A DNA stretch of 64,000 bases from Bacteroides sedimenti (GTDB lineage Bacteria > Bacteroidota > Bacteroidia > Bacteroidales > Bacteroidaceae), in NCBI RefSeq assembly GCF_040365225.1, contig NZ_AP028055.1:2666001-2730000 (forward strand), read 5' to 3'. Below, piece by piece: positions 17,858 through 27,590 of this stretch; position 1 is the stretch's first letter, and each line of letters begins with the position of its first letter. The translations under genes were made by a program, and so were the position numbers. A model generated the notes under the pieces. That model was not told the origin of the DNA and did no database searches. It worked only from the letters and a program-made list of their open reading frames with translations.

Positions 17858-19111
17858 CTTTAATTCATCGGGTGAAACCAATTTATATAGCTTATCGCTT
17901 GGGCGAATCTTCTCTGCAAACTTCATGGAGAAGTTTTCTCCTTTGTGCACCACCTCAACCGGTTTCAAATCTACCCTCGCCTCTTCCAGTGTAGAGAACA
18001 AGGCTCCGGTGGTTGGCCCGGTAACCAGTAGTTTATCTCCCACCTTCAGTTCGGCAGCTTCCACAAGGAATTCGGCCACATTGATGTTGCCGAAATATTT
18101 AACCGCCTTACCCACGTATACTTTCCGCTCGGTAGCTTCTGAACCGTAGTTCTTGCTCCACTCGCCCAGCCGTTGTCCCAAGTAATATCCGTTCCAGAAT
18201 CCGCGGTTAAAGACCGTCTTCAGTCGAGAATCCCACGCATCGATCTTCTCCTGAGAGAACGTTCCATCCAAACAAGACTGAATAGCCTGCTTGTAACACT
18301 CCACAACTGTACGCACATACTCTGGTCCTCGGGCGCGTCCTTCAATCTTGAATACCCTTACTCCGGCTTCAATCATCTGGTCCATAAAATGGATAGTCTT
18401 TAAATCCTTTGGCGACATGATGTACTGGTTATCAATTTCCAGTTCAATATCGCTCTCCTTATCCTTCACGGTATAGGCACGTCGGCAAATCTGCATGCAT
18501 GCACCCCGGTTTGCCGAGTTGTTCATTTCATGAAGCGAAAGGTAACATTTTCCCGAAACCGCCATACAGAGTGCACCGTGGCAGAACATCTCGATACGAA
18601 GCTCGTCACCCATCGGTCCGCAGATTTTATCTTCTTTGATACGGTCGTAGATGGCACGTACCTGTTCCAAGTTCAACTCACGGGCCAACACCACTACATC
18701 GGCAAACTGAGCATAGAATTTCAACGCTTCCGCATTCGAAATATTTAGCTGTGTAGAAAGATGTACTTCTTGTCCGATGGAACGCGCGTAAGACATCACC
18801 GCCACATCTGCAGCAATGATAGCCGAAATGCCAGCTTCCTTCGCGGCATCCACAATTGTGCGCATCAAAGGAATATCATTATCGTAAATAATTGTATTAA
18901 TTGTAAGATAACTCTTCAGACCATGCTCATCACATATCTGAGCAATCTCTTTCAGATCATCTATTGTAAACGTGTTCGATGACCGAGCACGCATGTTCAG
19001 ATTCTCAATACCAAAGTAAATTGAATCAGCTCCTGCCTGAATTGCGGCGGCCAAAGATTCGCGCGAACCCGCTGGCGCCATTATTTCAAAGTCTTTTAAC
19101 TGATGGTTCAT
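17837..19111 (-). CDS. U32-family peptidase-like protein (TrhP/RlhA-type RNA hydroxylation factor)
   Basis: From the ATG at 19109-19111 the protein has 424 residues. It opens with FEIMAPAGSRESLAAAIQAGADSIYFG, the U32 signature. The conserved Cys cluster is EMFCHGALCMAVSGKCYLS ... NRGACMQICRR at about residues 165-205. Bacterial relatives (TrhP, RlhA) make 5-hydroxyuridine in tRNA or 5-hydroxycytidine in 23S rRNA, probably with an Fe-S cluster held by these Cys. A longer start at 19138 is open but lies upstream of the likely transcription start (-7 box at 19136-19143), so I prefer 19111. Confidence 0.88.
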   Translation of the reverse strand: MNHQLKDFEIMAPAGSRESLAAAIQAGADSIYFGIENLNMRARSSNTFTIDDLKEIAQICDEHGLKSYLTINTIIYDNDIPLMRTIVDAAKEAGISAIIAADVAVMSYARSIGQEVHLSTQLNISNAEALKFYAQFADVVVLARELNLEQVRAIYDRIKEDKICGPMGDELRIEMFCHGALCMAVSGKCYLSLHEMNNSANRGACMQICRRAYTVKDKESDIELEIDNQYIMSPKDLKTIHFMDQMIEAGVRVFKIEGRARGPEYVRTVVECYKQAIQSCLDGTFSQEKIDAWDSRLKTVFNRGFWNGYYLGQRLGEWSKNYGSEATERKVYVGKAVKYFGNINVAEFLVEAAELKVGDKLLVTGPTTGALFSTLEEARVDLKPVEVVHKGENFSMKFAEKIRPSDKLYKLVSPDELKKSRTKE

Positions 19112-19135
19112 ACCTATTTTATAATTAGTTGTGTA

Positions 19136-19143
19136 CAAAGGTA
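19136..19143 (-). promoter_or_regulatory. -7 promoter box for the U32-thioesterase-dprA operon
   Basis: On the minus strand the sequence reads TACCTTTG, an exact TAnnTTTG match. Transcription would begin near 19129, leaving a leader of about 18 bases before the ATG at 19111. No good -33 box is seen. On the plus strand TATTTTTG at 19158-19165 could serve dus. Confidence 0.55.
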
Positions 19144-19182
19144 GTGGTTTTTTGCGTATTTTTGCAGCAATAATAACTGATT

Positions 19183-20178
19183 ATGAAAATAGGCTCTATA
19201 GACTTAGGGGAACGCCCCGTTTTATTGGCTCCCATGGAGGATGTAACCGATATTGCTTTCCGGTTGTTGTGCAAACAGTTTGGAGCAGACATGGTTTACA
19301 CCGAATTTATTTCCAGCGATGCGCTGGTACGTTACGTAAACAAAACAACCCAAAAGCTCACTATTTGCGAAGAGGAGCGACCGGTTGCCATGCAGATTTA
19401 CGGAAAGGAAGTGGAACCCATGGTAGAAGCGGCAAAAATTGTGGAGGCAGCTCACCCAGACATTCTCGATATTAATTTTGGTTGCCCCGTAAAAAAGGTA
19501 GCTGGCAAAGGCGCCGGAGCAGGTATGCTTCAGAATGTGCCTAAAATGCTAGAGATAACCAAGGCGGTGGTCGATGCCGTGAAGATTCCTGTTACCGTGA
19601 AAACCCGGTTGGGATGGGACAGCGACAGCAAAATCATCGTTGAACTTGCCGAACAACTGCAGGATTGCGGCATAGCCGCACTAACCATACACGGAAGAAC
19701 CCGAAGCCAGATGTATACCGGCGAGGCAGACTGGACATTGATTGGCGAGGTAAAGAACAACCCGCGCATGAAGATACCCATCATTGGCAATGGAGATGTG
19801 ACCACCCCTCAACAGGTAAAAGAATACTTTGATCGATACGGTGTAGATGCCATCATGATTGGACGTGCCAGCTTTGGCCGCCCATGGATATTCAAGGAGG
19901 TGAAGCATTACATGGAAACAGGCGAAGAGCTTTCTCTCTCGTTCGACTGGAAAATGGAGGTACTGCGCAAGCAGGTTGAACAGAGCATTGAGCGGCTAGA
20001 CGAACGCCGGGGCATTATTCATGTCCGCCGACACTTAGCTGCGTCTCCATTATTCAAGGGAATCCCCAACTTCCGCGATACCCGCGTTGCCATGCTGCGG
20101 GCTGAACATAAAGAGGATTTGGATGCCATCTTCGACAGAATAATAGCCGAACACGGAGGTGCCGCCCATCAACAATGA
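19183..20178 (+). CDS. dusB: tRNA-dihydrouridine synthase (DusB type)
   Basis: A 331-residue FMN-dependent TIM-barrel enzyme. It starts RPVLLAPMEDVTDIAFR and has the Dus signature DINFGCPVKKVAGKGAGAGML with the catalytic Cys at about residue 103. Also present are KTRLGWD, TIHGRTRSQMYTGEADW and GNGDV ... MIGRASFGRPWIF. The C-terminal helical RNA-binding domain contains HVRRHLAASPLFKGI. It reduces uridine to dihydrouridine in tRNA. It is divergent from the U32 gene across a 71-base region and ends in TGA, showing TGA is a working stop here. Confidence 0.93.
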   Translation: MKIGSIDLGERPVLLAPMEDVTDIAFRLLCKQFGADMVYTEFISSDALVRYVNKTTQKLTICEEERPVAMQIYGKEVEPMVEAAKIVEAAHPDILDINFGCPVKKVAGKGAGAGMLQNVPKMLEITKAVVDAVKIPVTVKTRLGWDSDSKIIVELAEQLQDCGIAALTIHGRTRSQMYTGEADWTLIGEVKNNPRMKIPIIGNGDVTTPQQVKEYFDRYGVDAIMIGRASFGRPWIFKEVKHYMETGEELSLSFDWKMEVLRKQVEQSIERLDERRGIIHVRRHLAASPLFKGIPNFRDTRVAMLRAEHKEDLDAIFDRIIAEHGGAAHQQ

Positions 20179-20277
20179 ACCAAAACAGAGAGTAAATAAA
20201 AAAATAGCGCATCGAACCTCCCGTTTTGATAGACTGAAGTTACCGAATCTGATTTAACCCACTTATTAAAGACTGAG

Positions 20278-20326
20278 AAGAGCCGTTTTCAACCTTTCTT
20301 GTAGATTGAAAACGGCTCTTTTATTT
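20278..20326. terminator. Bidirectional terminator after dus
   Basis: A perfect 15-bp stem (20278-20292 with 20306-20320) flanked by T-rich sequence on the plus side. Confidence 0.88.
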
Positions 20327-20444
20327 TAGAAAGTATGACCCTTATTAATTGAGGGTGATTTTTTATAATTACTTCCTGAAAAGAGTTATACAAACATCCT
20401 AAAGTATAGTACTTCAACAAGATGAATCAATAATCCTCTAAAGT

Positions 20445-21944
20445 CTAATAATTTGTAACTTTACTTGTTTCACGTTTCAACTGTTCAAACCTCATCATCA
20501 TCTGTCTTAATAATCTAGGATTCTTACCTGCCAAATTTATATTCTCTCCCGGATCATCTTTCAAATTATATAGCTGATAGGTTTCTCCAACTCCTGGATA
20601 AGGCGGAATCATGACCCAATCACCTTGTCTAAAGGCATAATTAAACATTCCTTCAATTACTAATTCCTTACGGCCCTCTTTACTCATTCCTAAAAATACA
20701 GGTAATGTATTCTGGCTATCAGTTTTATCAGAATATGTTTGTCCAGTAAGTGCTGCCAGCGAAGCTAATAAATCCATTTGGCAAACGAAAGTTTCAGAAA
20801 CTCCAGGCTTTACGATGGCAGGCCATCTTACGATGAAAGGAATGCAAGTTCCACCTGCATACATCGTAGTTTTCCACCCTCTATATGGCCCGGCTGGTTT
20901 ATGCTTTCCTACCATCTCTTCGGCATTATCCTTATATCCATCATCTAAAACCGGACCATTGTCACTCGTCAGGATAACCAATGTATTTTCAGTCAGTCCC
21001 AACTTATCCATTTCTTTCAGAAACTCAGACACGCACCAGTCGGCTTCCAAAATCACGTCACCTCGTGGCCCCATTCCTGATTTTCCTGCAAAACGCTCAT
21101 TTGGAACCCTGGGTACATGGGGTTGATGCAATCCATAATACAAGAAAAAGGGCTTATTCTGGTTTTCTTGCATGAATTGTTTTGCTTTGTTCAGGAAAAG
21201 CTCCGCCATATCTTCATCCCTCCATTGCGCTTTCTTCCCTCCGGTTTGAAATCCTATTCGAGGGATTCCATTTACTATTGAGCCATCGTGTCCCACACTT
21301 GGAAACATTCTAAGTAGCTCCGGGTTATTTTTTCCGGTTGGCTCTCCACCGAAATTTTCCTGATAGCTTACATAGAGCGGGTCTTGTGGTTCCAATCCTA
21401 CTCCTTTTCCGTTTTCTATGAAAATACAAGGCACACGATCATTGGTGGCAGCTTGAATAAAAGAATAATCATATCCAACATCCTTCGCTCCAGGATAAAC
21501 TTTTTTATTCCAGTCAACAGCTCCGTTTCCCAATCCTAAATGCCATTTCCCCACAGCACCTGTAGCATAACCCGCCTGTTTCATGATTTTAGGTAAGGTT
21601 ACCCGCCTTGCATCAATAATTAAGGCAGCATTTCCAGGAAGGATTTTAGCCCCTTCGTTTGTCCATGGATACATGCCCGTAATCAAGGAATAACGACTTG
21701 GAGTGGATGTAGCAGCGGTACAATACCCGTCTGTAAAACGTACCCCCTCTTTTGCCAATCTATCCATCCCGGGAGTTTGAATTGTTTTCGATCCATAACA
21801 GCTTAAATCTCCATATCCTAAATCATCGGCTTCAATAATTACGATATTGGGGTGGGATTGCAATAAATTTTGTCCCAAGACAGGTGATCCAAAGACACCT
21901 GTTAAACCTAAAAAGGTACAAACTCTATTTTTTGTGAATTTCAT
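20445..21944 (-). CDS. Secreted sulfatase (S1 family, serine-type active site)
   Basis: From the ATG at 21942-21944 the protein has 499 residues with a hydrophobic signal peptide (CTFLGLTGVFGSPVLG). The metal-binding start is NIVIIEADDLGYGDLSCYG. The sulfatase motif reads S-T-P-S-R (in TSTPSRYSLITG), so formylglycine would form from Ser, which needs an anSME maturase. Later come GKWHLG, LYYGLHQPHVPRVP and TSDNGP. It hydrolyses sulfate esters, probably of host or algal glycans, in the periplasm or outside. An upstream TTG extension to 21965 is less likely because it would bury the signal peptide. It stands alone with no susCD pair nearby. Confidence 0.9.
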   Translation of the reverse strand: MKFTKNRVCTFLGLTGVFGSPVLGQNLLQSHPNIVIIEADDLGYGDLSCYGSKTIQTPGMDRLAKEGVRFTDGYCTAATSTPSRYSLITGMYPWTNEGAKILPGNAALIIDARRVTLPKIMKQAGYATGAVGKWHLGLGNGAVDWNKKVYPGAKDVGYDYSFIQAATNDRVPCIFIENGKGVGLEPQDPLYVSYQENFGGEPTGKNNPELLRMFPSVGHDGSIVNGIPRIGFQTGGKKAQWRDEDMAELFLNKAKQFMQENQNKPFFLYYGLHQPHVPRVPNERFAGKSGMGPRGDVILEADWCVSEFLKEMDKLGLTENTLVILTSDNGPVLDDGYKDNAEEMVGKHKPAGPYRGWKTTMYAGGTCIPFIVRWPAIVKPGVSETFVCQMDLLASLAALTGQTYSDKTDSQNTLPVFLGMSKEGRKELVIEGMFNYAFRQGDWVMIPPYPGVGETYQLYNLKDDPGENINLAGKNPRLLRQMMMRFEQLKRETSKVTNY

Positions 21945-22111
21945 GTTTAGATGCTTATATATCAATCATTTAAAATACAGATTTGGCAAGTATTATAATT
22001 AAAAATCTGTTATAAGAATATGATTTTGTCTCAATTAGTCTCATTTCTGTCTATGATTCCTCTTGCCCTGAAACCATACAATTCAAGTGGTACAGTTAAT
22101 TTAATGCTGAA

Positions 22112-23077
22112 CTATTTAAAAAGCGGGTCAGCAAACCATTTATTATACATTTTCTTGACAAGGAAATAGACAACGAAGGCAGAAAAGAATCCAACGATAG
22201 CATCAATCAGATAGTGCGCCTGAATATATACTGTTGCACAGCAAAGCAGCACATAAAAAGGTATAAGGAAACTACCCAGTTTTCTACTCACCTGAAAGGC
22301 CGAAAGCATCACTATGGTAGAGATAGCTACGTGCGAACTTGGGAATGCCGCCGTTGGCCTTTCACCAATCTGTTGTGAAGCGTCAACCAGACTATAGAAG
22401 AAACCATGTTGGTAATCGGGACCGGGCAACAGTTCATGATGAAAGTTGAAATAATGTCCGATAGAAGGGAATATTCCATTAGCTACATTCTCCGCACCGA
22501 TAGCCGGAAAATAGAACTGAGGGCCTGCCACAGGAACAAATATAAAGATAAAGTAATAGACAAAGAAAGAGGCAACCACAATGAAAGACCATTTCTCGAA
22601 CAGGTCGAACCTGCGAAAGAAGTAGTACAAAGCCACAACTACAATCATTGGGTAGTAAGAGAAATACCCTAGATTAAAAGGCTCGCTTATCCATTTGTAT
22701 GGCAGATGCTTACTGAACTCAACCGCTGGCTGGCACCCGAAAATAAACTGCTCTGCAGAAGCAAAGAAGTGATCAAGATTAGGGAAGAAGCGGTTAAACT
22801 CAAACGTATCCGGATACCAGTACGAAAGCAAGCCCATCTGTACGGCAATACGGACAAAAGCAGAGAATTTGCAAGGGGCCAGTCTGTAAAGATAGATAAG
22901 GCAGAAAGTAACCAATGCAATCATAGCTCTGTCTCCCAGCATTTCGTATGGGTGACTCATGCGAGGAAGCATGAACAAAATCAAAATTGATGTCAAAAGG
23001 TTATATATCAAAGAAACCTTCTCAACGGCAAACAATCCCTTCTGGACCTCTACCTTTTTAAAAATGTCTAAAGCCAT
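22112..23077 (-). CDS. Polytopic PAP2/AUR1-like phosphatase or lipid head-group transferase
   Basis: A 321-residue membrane protein with about six to eight hydrophobic spans. The PAP2 motifs are AAFPSSHVAIS (about residues 242-252) and AHYLIDAIVGF (about 284-294); the first motif is diverged. The large membrane layout with FPSSH and H-Y-x-x-D resembles the AUR1/inositol-phosphoceramide synthase branch rather than small PAP2 phosphatases. It overlaps the upstream epimerase gene by 10 bases, so the two probably act in one lipid pathway. Reaction and substrate are inferred only. Confidence 0.72.
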   Translation of the reverse strand: MALDIFKKVEVQKGLFAVEKVSLIYNLLTSILILFMLPRMSHPYEMLGDRAMIALVTFCLIYLYRLAPCKFSAFVRIAVQMGLLSYWYPDTFEFNRFFPNLDHFFASAEQFIFGCQPAVEFSKHLPYKWISEPFNLGYFSYYPMIVVVALYYFFRRFDLFEKWSFIVVASFFVYYFIFIFVPVAGPQFYFPAIGAENVANGIFPSIGHYFNFHHELLPGPDYQHGFFYSLVDASQQIGERPTAAFPSSHVAISTIVMLSAFQVSRKLGSFLIPFYVLLCCATVYIQAHYLIDAIVGFFSAFVVYFLVKKMYNKWFADPLFK

Positions 23078-24096
23078 CCTTCTTTTTTATACCATTCAAT
23101 AGCATGTTTCACCCCTTTGGCCAGATTATATTGGGGAGCATATCCCAAGTCGTTAATCAGTGGAGTAATGTCGCACTGCCAGTTTCGTTGTTTCATTATT
23201 TTATATTTGTCTCCATTCAGCGTACTACTCTTCCCTGAAGAGGAGGCAATGAATTCAGCGCACAAAGATATAATTTTTAATATAAATAATGGACATTTAA
23301 TATGTATTACAAATGGATTTCCTAATTCTTTCTGTAACAAATCCGAAAAATCACGACTCGAATAAACATTTCCGTCACTTACGAAGTACGATTTCCTACA
23401 AATCTCTTTCTTTTCTATCCCTAAGAAGATAGCTTGAGCCAAATCGGCCACATAAACAAACGTAAGTATCTGTTTGCGCAGTCCGGCAGCAAAATCCAGA
23501 TGCTTTTGAATTGATTTGGCCATCAGGAAATAATCTTTTTCGCGAGGCCCGTAAACTCCGGTAGGGCGATAAATCAGGTAAGGAAAATCAGGAAGCTCCT
23601 TTATGTATTGTTCTGCACGAAGTTTACTAATTCCATAGGCTGTATTGGGTTTAGGGGTATCATTTTCCGATATCGGTAACATCTTCTTTTCATGAATCGG
23701 TCCAAAAACACTTAATGAACTTAGATAAACAAACTTTTCGGGAGTCATATCTAGTCCACTGAGTGTTTCAATAAAGTTCTTGGTAGCCTTATAATTTCCT
23801 CTATCAAAGTCATTTTTATCCTGACATTTAGTAACACCGGCTGTATGAATAATGTAATCCCATTTACTATGAGTCTCTTTAAAATCCGTTAATTGCATCT
23901 TAAGTGTTGAAGGGTGTGCAAAATCCAACTCAATCAGATGAATATTTGTTGCCTGTAAACCTTCAAGGTTGCTGGTTGCACGCACTCCTGCCCACACTTC
24001 ATATCCTTTCCGCAGAGCCTCCTTCACTAAATAATTTCCAATAAATCCACTCGCACCAGTCACTAAAACTCTTCCACCCATACAATTACTCTCCAA
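23068..24096 (-). CDS. NAD-dependent epimerase/dehydratase (extended SDR); possible ketosphinganine-type reductase
   Basis: A 342-residue extended short-chain dehydrogenase. The nucleotide-binding motif is TGASGFIGNYLVKEAL at about residues 13-28, and the catalytic pair Y-G-I-S-K follows at about residue 155 after LSSLSVFGP. The next segment YRPTGVYGPRE fits epimerase-like SDRs acting on sugars or lipids. The start could be the second Met (MGGRVLVTG), 15 bases downstream. A related epimerase-annotated protein in B. thetaiotaomicron has been reported as a sphingolipid-pathway reductase, and the overlapping PAP2/AUR1-like gene makes a lipid role plausible here; that is inference. Confidence 0.78.
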   Translation of the reverse strand: MESNCMGGRVLVTGASGFIGNYLVKEALRKGYEVWAGVRATSNLEGLQATNIHLIELDFAHPSTLKMQLTDFKETHSKWDYIIHTAGVTKCQDKNDFDRGNYKATKNFIETLSGLDMTPEKFVYLSSLSVFGPIHEKKMLPISENDTPKPNTAYGISKLRAEQYIKELPDFPYLIYRPTGVYGPREKDYFLMAKSIQKHLDFAAGLRKQILTFVYVADLAQAIFLGIEKKEICRKSYFVSDGNVYSSRDFSDLLQKELGNPFVIHIKCPLFILKIISLCAEFIASSSGKSSTLNGDKYKIMKQRNWQCDITPLINDLGYAPQYNLAKGVKHAIEWYKKEGWL

Positions 24097-24338
24097 TATC
24101 TTTTCCAGTCCTGAATCATTAAAACATATATCCTTTTTTACAAAAATGCAGCAAGGACCTGTTACATTTTTTACTATAAATTAAATAATATAATTGGCAA
24201 AGATACTATATTAATTCATTTCATGAATTTTATGATCTTTTTTTTAGTATTAGTACAGAACTTTATTGCATTAGTAGTCTGTCAAAAGCAATTAATTTGC
24301 TTACTTTGTAAATAGTAACTGTAAAAACAATCCATATT

Positions 24339-26495
24339 ATGGCAAAAAAAGATAAAACGAAAGCAGGTAAGAGAATGAAGAAAGCGCAATTAGCGGAGTT
24401 ACTAATGAGGTTGTTTGAGACAAAATCTACAGAAACACTTAGCCTGAAGTATATTTTTGCAGAACTAAAGCTTACTACACATCCGCTAAAAATGGTGTGT
24501 ATGGACATTTTATATGAGATGGTGGCTGATGACTATATTTCGGAAATCGAAAAAGGCAGATACAAGCTTACCAGTCATGGAAAAGAAATGACAGGAATAT
24601 TCCAACGGAAAAGCAATGGAAAAAACTCATTCTTGCCTGATGACGGAGGAGAACCAATATTCATAGCAGAACGTAACTCGGCTCATGCAATGAACAATGA
24701 TAAAGTTCGTATCGTTTACTTAGCCAAAAGAAAAAACAGGGAAGCTGAAGGAGAAGTAGTTGAAATTGTGGAACGGGCAAATGAAAACTTTGTGGGGACA
24801 CTTGAAGTATCTGATTCCTATGCATTCCTTATTACTGAAAACCGCACGCTGGCAAACGATATTTTTATTCCGAAAGAAAAGCTGAAAGGAGGAAAAACAG
24901 GAGACAAAGCTGTAGTTAGAATCATAGAATGGCCCGACAGAGCCAAAAACCCAATCGGACAGGTTATAGATATATTGGGAGTTGCAGGAGATAACACAAC
25001 CGAGATGCACGCTATTCTAGCCGAATTTGGTCTTCCTTATGTTTATCCACAGGCTGTAGAAGAGGCGGCTGAAAGAATTCCGGCAGAAATCACTGAAGAA
25101 GAGATTGCTAAACGGGAAGATTTCCGGAACATCACTACATTCACTATCGACCCGAAAGATGCAAAAGACTTTGACGACGCACTCTCCATCCGTAAAATTG
25201 AAGATGGTCTCTGGGAAATAGGAGTACATATTGCCGATGTATCACACTATGTGAAGGAAGGCGATATTATTGATAAGGAAGCAGAAAAAAGAGCAACATC
25301 TGTATATCTGGTAGACAGAACAATTCCTATGCTGCCCGAACGTTTATGTAACTTTATCTGTTCTCTCCGTCCGGATGAAGAGAAACTAGCCTATTCGGTG
25401 ATTTTTAATATCACTGATAAAGGAGAAGTAAAAAGCTCACGCATTGTTCATACAGTAATCAAATCCGACCGCAGGTTTACTTACGAGGAAGCTCAGGAAA
25501 TTATTGAGACCAAAGAAGGAGACTACAAGAAAGAAATTCTTGCGATGAATCATATTGCCCAGATTCTCCGTCAGAAGAGATATAATTCCGGAGCTATTAA
25601 CTTTGATCGATACGAAGTAAAATTTGAAATCGATGAGAAGGGAAAGCCTATCAGCGTTTACTTCAAATACTCTAAAGAGGCTCATAAATTGGTCGAGGAG
25701 TTTATGCTTCTGGCTAACAGAACAGTAGCTGAAAAAATTGGTAAAGTTCCGGAAGGCAAGAATCCTAAGGTTCTGCCATACCGTATTCATGATCTTCCAG
25801 ATCCGGAGAAGTTGGATAATCTGTCACAGTTTATTGCCCGATTTGGCTATAAAATACGAACTACCGGTTCTAAAACAGATATTTCGAAGTCAATTAATCA
25901 CATGCTCGACGACGTTCAGGGCAAGAATGAGGAGAACTTGATTGAGACTATATCAATTCGTGCAATGCAGAAAGCGAAGTATTCTGTGCACAACATTGGA
26001 CATTATGGGTTGGCCTTTGAGTATTACACTCACTTCACCTCACCAATCCGTCGATTCCCCGACCTGATGGTTCACCGATTACTTACCCGTTATTTGGAAG
26101 AAGGAGGAAGAACAGTTTCAGAAACCAAATATGAGGACCTTTGCGTTCATAGCTCAGACATGGAGCAGATAGCTGCTAACGCTGAACGTGCATCAATCAA
26201 GTACAAACAGGTAGAGTTTATGAGTGAAAGGCTTGGACAGGTATACGACGGAGTTATCTCGGGAGTAACAGAATGGGGGCTCTATGTAGAACTGAATGAG
26301 AATAAATGCGAGGGAATGGTTCCTATTCGTGATTTGGACGATGATTATTACGAGTTCGACGAAAAGAATTTCTGCTTGAAAGGAAGAAGGACAAACCATA
26401 TTTACAGGCTGGGAGATTCAATCACGATACGCGTTGCACGTGCAAACCTTGAGAAAAAACAACTTGACTTTGCACTGGCCGAGCAAAATAATTGA
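24339..26495 (+). CDS. rnr: Ribonuclease R
   Basis: A 718-residue exoribonuclease. An N-terminal winged-helix region (residues 10-80) and cold-shock OB domains are followed by the RNB catalytic core, which begins TFTIDPKDAKDFDDALSIRK at about residue 267 with the metal-binding Asp series. It continues with RATSVYLVDRTIPMLPERLCNFICSL and HNIGHYGLAFEYYTHFTSPIRRFPDLMVHRLL. A C-terminal S1 domain covers about residues 635-712. It degrades structured RNA 3' to 5'. It is divergent from the epimerase gene across 242 bases and has no clear consensus promoter. Confidence 0.95.
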   Translation: MAKKDKTKAGKRMKKAQLAELLMRLFETKSTETLSLKYIFAELKLTTHPLKMVCMDILYEMVADDYISEIEKGRYKLTSHGKEMTGIFQRKSNGKNSFLPDDGGEPIFIAERNSAHAMNNDKVRIVYLAKRKNREAEGEVVEIVERANENFVGTLEVSDSYAFLITENRTLANDIFIPKEKLKGGKTGDKAVVRIIEWPDRAKNPIGQVIDILGVAGDNTTEMHAILAEFGLPYVYPQAVEEAAERIPAEITEEEIAKREDFRNITTFTIDPKDAKDFDDALSIRKIEDGLWEIGVHIADVSHYVKEGDIIDKEAEKRATSVYLVDRTIPMLPERLCNFICSLRPDEEKLAYSVIFNITDKGEVKSSRIVHTVIKSDRRFTYEEAQEIIETKEGDYKKEILAMNHIAQILRQKRYNSGAINFDRYEVKFEIDEKGKPISVYFKYSKEAHKLVEEFMLLANRTVAEKIGKVPEGKNPKVLPYRIHDLPDPEKLDNLSQFIARFGYKIRTTGSKTDISKSINHMLDDVQGKNEENLIETISIRAMQKAKYSVHNIGHYGLAFEYYTHFTSPIRRFPDLMVHRLLTRYLEEGGRTVSETKYEDLCVHSSDMEQIAANAERASIKYKQVEFMSERLGQVYDGVISGVTEWGLYVELNENKCEGMVPIRDLDDDYYEFDEKNFCLKGRRTNHIYRLGDSITIRVARANLEKKQLDFALAEQNN

Positions 26496-26583
26496 TTAAC
26501 AAATATTTATTTTCACATTTATTTATTTCTATGAAACCTTTTTATCAAAATTTTGTTTTTTAAGTATTAAGCTTAAAGAAAAA

Positions 26584-27045
26584 ATGAAGAAACACAAAAA
26601 CATAGACACAGTTCCCTATGTTGAGATAGAGCGTTATGCTGGTATCTGGTACGAGATTGGGCGTTACCCAAGCTGGTTCGAAAAAGACACCTGTAACGTC
26701 TCTGCAGAATTTATCCCTAAAGAAGGTTACATAGAAGTAATAAATCGGTGTGAGAAGTCAAAGAAAGAAAAAAAGACTCAAGGAAAAGCTTACATTGTTC
26801 CCGAATCAGGGAATGCAAAACTTAAAATGCAATTTCGCTGGCCGATTAAATGCGATTACTGGATTATTGATCTTGATGACAATTATCAATGGGCAGTCGT
26901 ATCTGATTCATCACAAAGCAGTTTATGGATTTTGTATCGTCAACCTCTTATTGAGAATGACGAACTACGCCCCATTGTCTATAGACTAGTCAATCGCGGA
27001 TTCGATCTGGCAAAAGTACATTGGACAAAACAAGAGATAAAATAA
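26584..27045 (+). CDS. Lipocalin family protein (Blc-like)
   Basis: A 153-residue lipocalin. The family start G-x-W-Y-E appears as YAGIWYEIGRYPSWFEKDTCNV at about residues 18-39, and the second conserved region is DYWIIDLDDNYQWAVVSDSSQSSLWILYRQP. Bacterial Blc is usually an outer-membrane lipoprotein, but here I see no signal peptide or lipobox, so this copy may be cytoplasmic. It binds small hydrophobic ligands. The stop is 4 bases before the next gene, so the two are probably co-transcribed. Confidence 0.88.
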   Translation: MKKHKNIDTVPYVEIERYAGIWYEIGRYPSWFEKDTCNVSAEFIPKEGYIEVINRCEKSKKEKKTQGKAYIVPESGNAKLKMQFRWPIKCDYWIIDLDDNYQWAVVSDSSQSSLWILYRQPLIENDELRPIVYRLVNRGFDLAKVHWTKQEIK

Positions 27046-27049
27046 CGAC

Positions 27050-27523
27050 ATGAAAACAGTAAAGATTGAAGAACAAGATTATATTGAAGAAATTATTTCC
27101 CGAAGCGACATTTGTTATGTAGGTATGGTTGACAACCAGAATAACCCTTATGTTATCCCTATGAATTTTGGATACAGAGAAGGAGTTATCTATTTACATT
27201 CAGGCCCAACGGGACATTCTATTGATATTCTGGAACAAAATAATAATGTTTGTATTACTTTCAGCATAGACCATGAACTGGTTTTTCAACACCCTAAGGT
27301 GGCATGCAGCTATCGTATGAAAGCCAAGAGTGTAATCTGCCATGGGAAAGTACAATTTATTGAAAACCTGGATGATAAACGCGAAGCTCTGAATATAATC
27401 ATGAGCCACTATTCAGACAGTACTTTTGAATATTCCGAACCTGCAGTAAAGAACGTAAAAATATGGGAAATCCCTATAGATACAATTAGTGCAAAAGAAT
27501 ATGGTGTTCCCCACAAAAGATAA
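27050..27523 (+). CDS. Pyridoxamine 5'-phosphate oxidase-like flavin-binding protein
   Basis: A 157-residue split-barrel protein. The pattern CYVGMVDNQNNPYVIPMNFGY at about residues 23-43 and IYLHSGPTGHSIDILEQNNNVCITF at 50-74 is that of the Pyridox_ox_2 group, which includes the Nim nitroimidazole reductases. Residues such as H-S-x5-H-x-x-I suggest FMN or haem binding. It sits 4 bases after the lipocalin gene. It is more likely a general flavin-binding oxidoreductase than a proven Nim protein; nim resistance cannot be claimed. Confidence 0.78.
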   Translation: MKTVKIEEQDYIEEIISRSDICYVGMVDNQNNPYVIPMNFGYREGVIYLHSGPTGHSIDILEQNNNVCITFSIDHELVFQHPKVACSYRMKAKSVICHGKVQFIENLDDKREALNIIMSHYSDSTFEYSEPAVKNVKIWEIPIDTISAKEYGVPHKR

Positions 27524-27590
27524 TACATCCCGAATTCTTTTCGCATATAGTTATACTGAATATTGATAACTAAAACGATAACGGATTATA

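Noticed and set aside
27050..27523. Nim-type metronidazole resistance gene
   Set aside because: Only the general flavin-binding split-barrel pattern is present; the specific Nim residues could not be confirmed.
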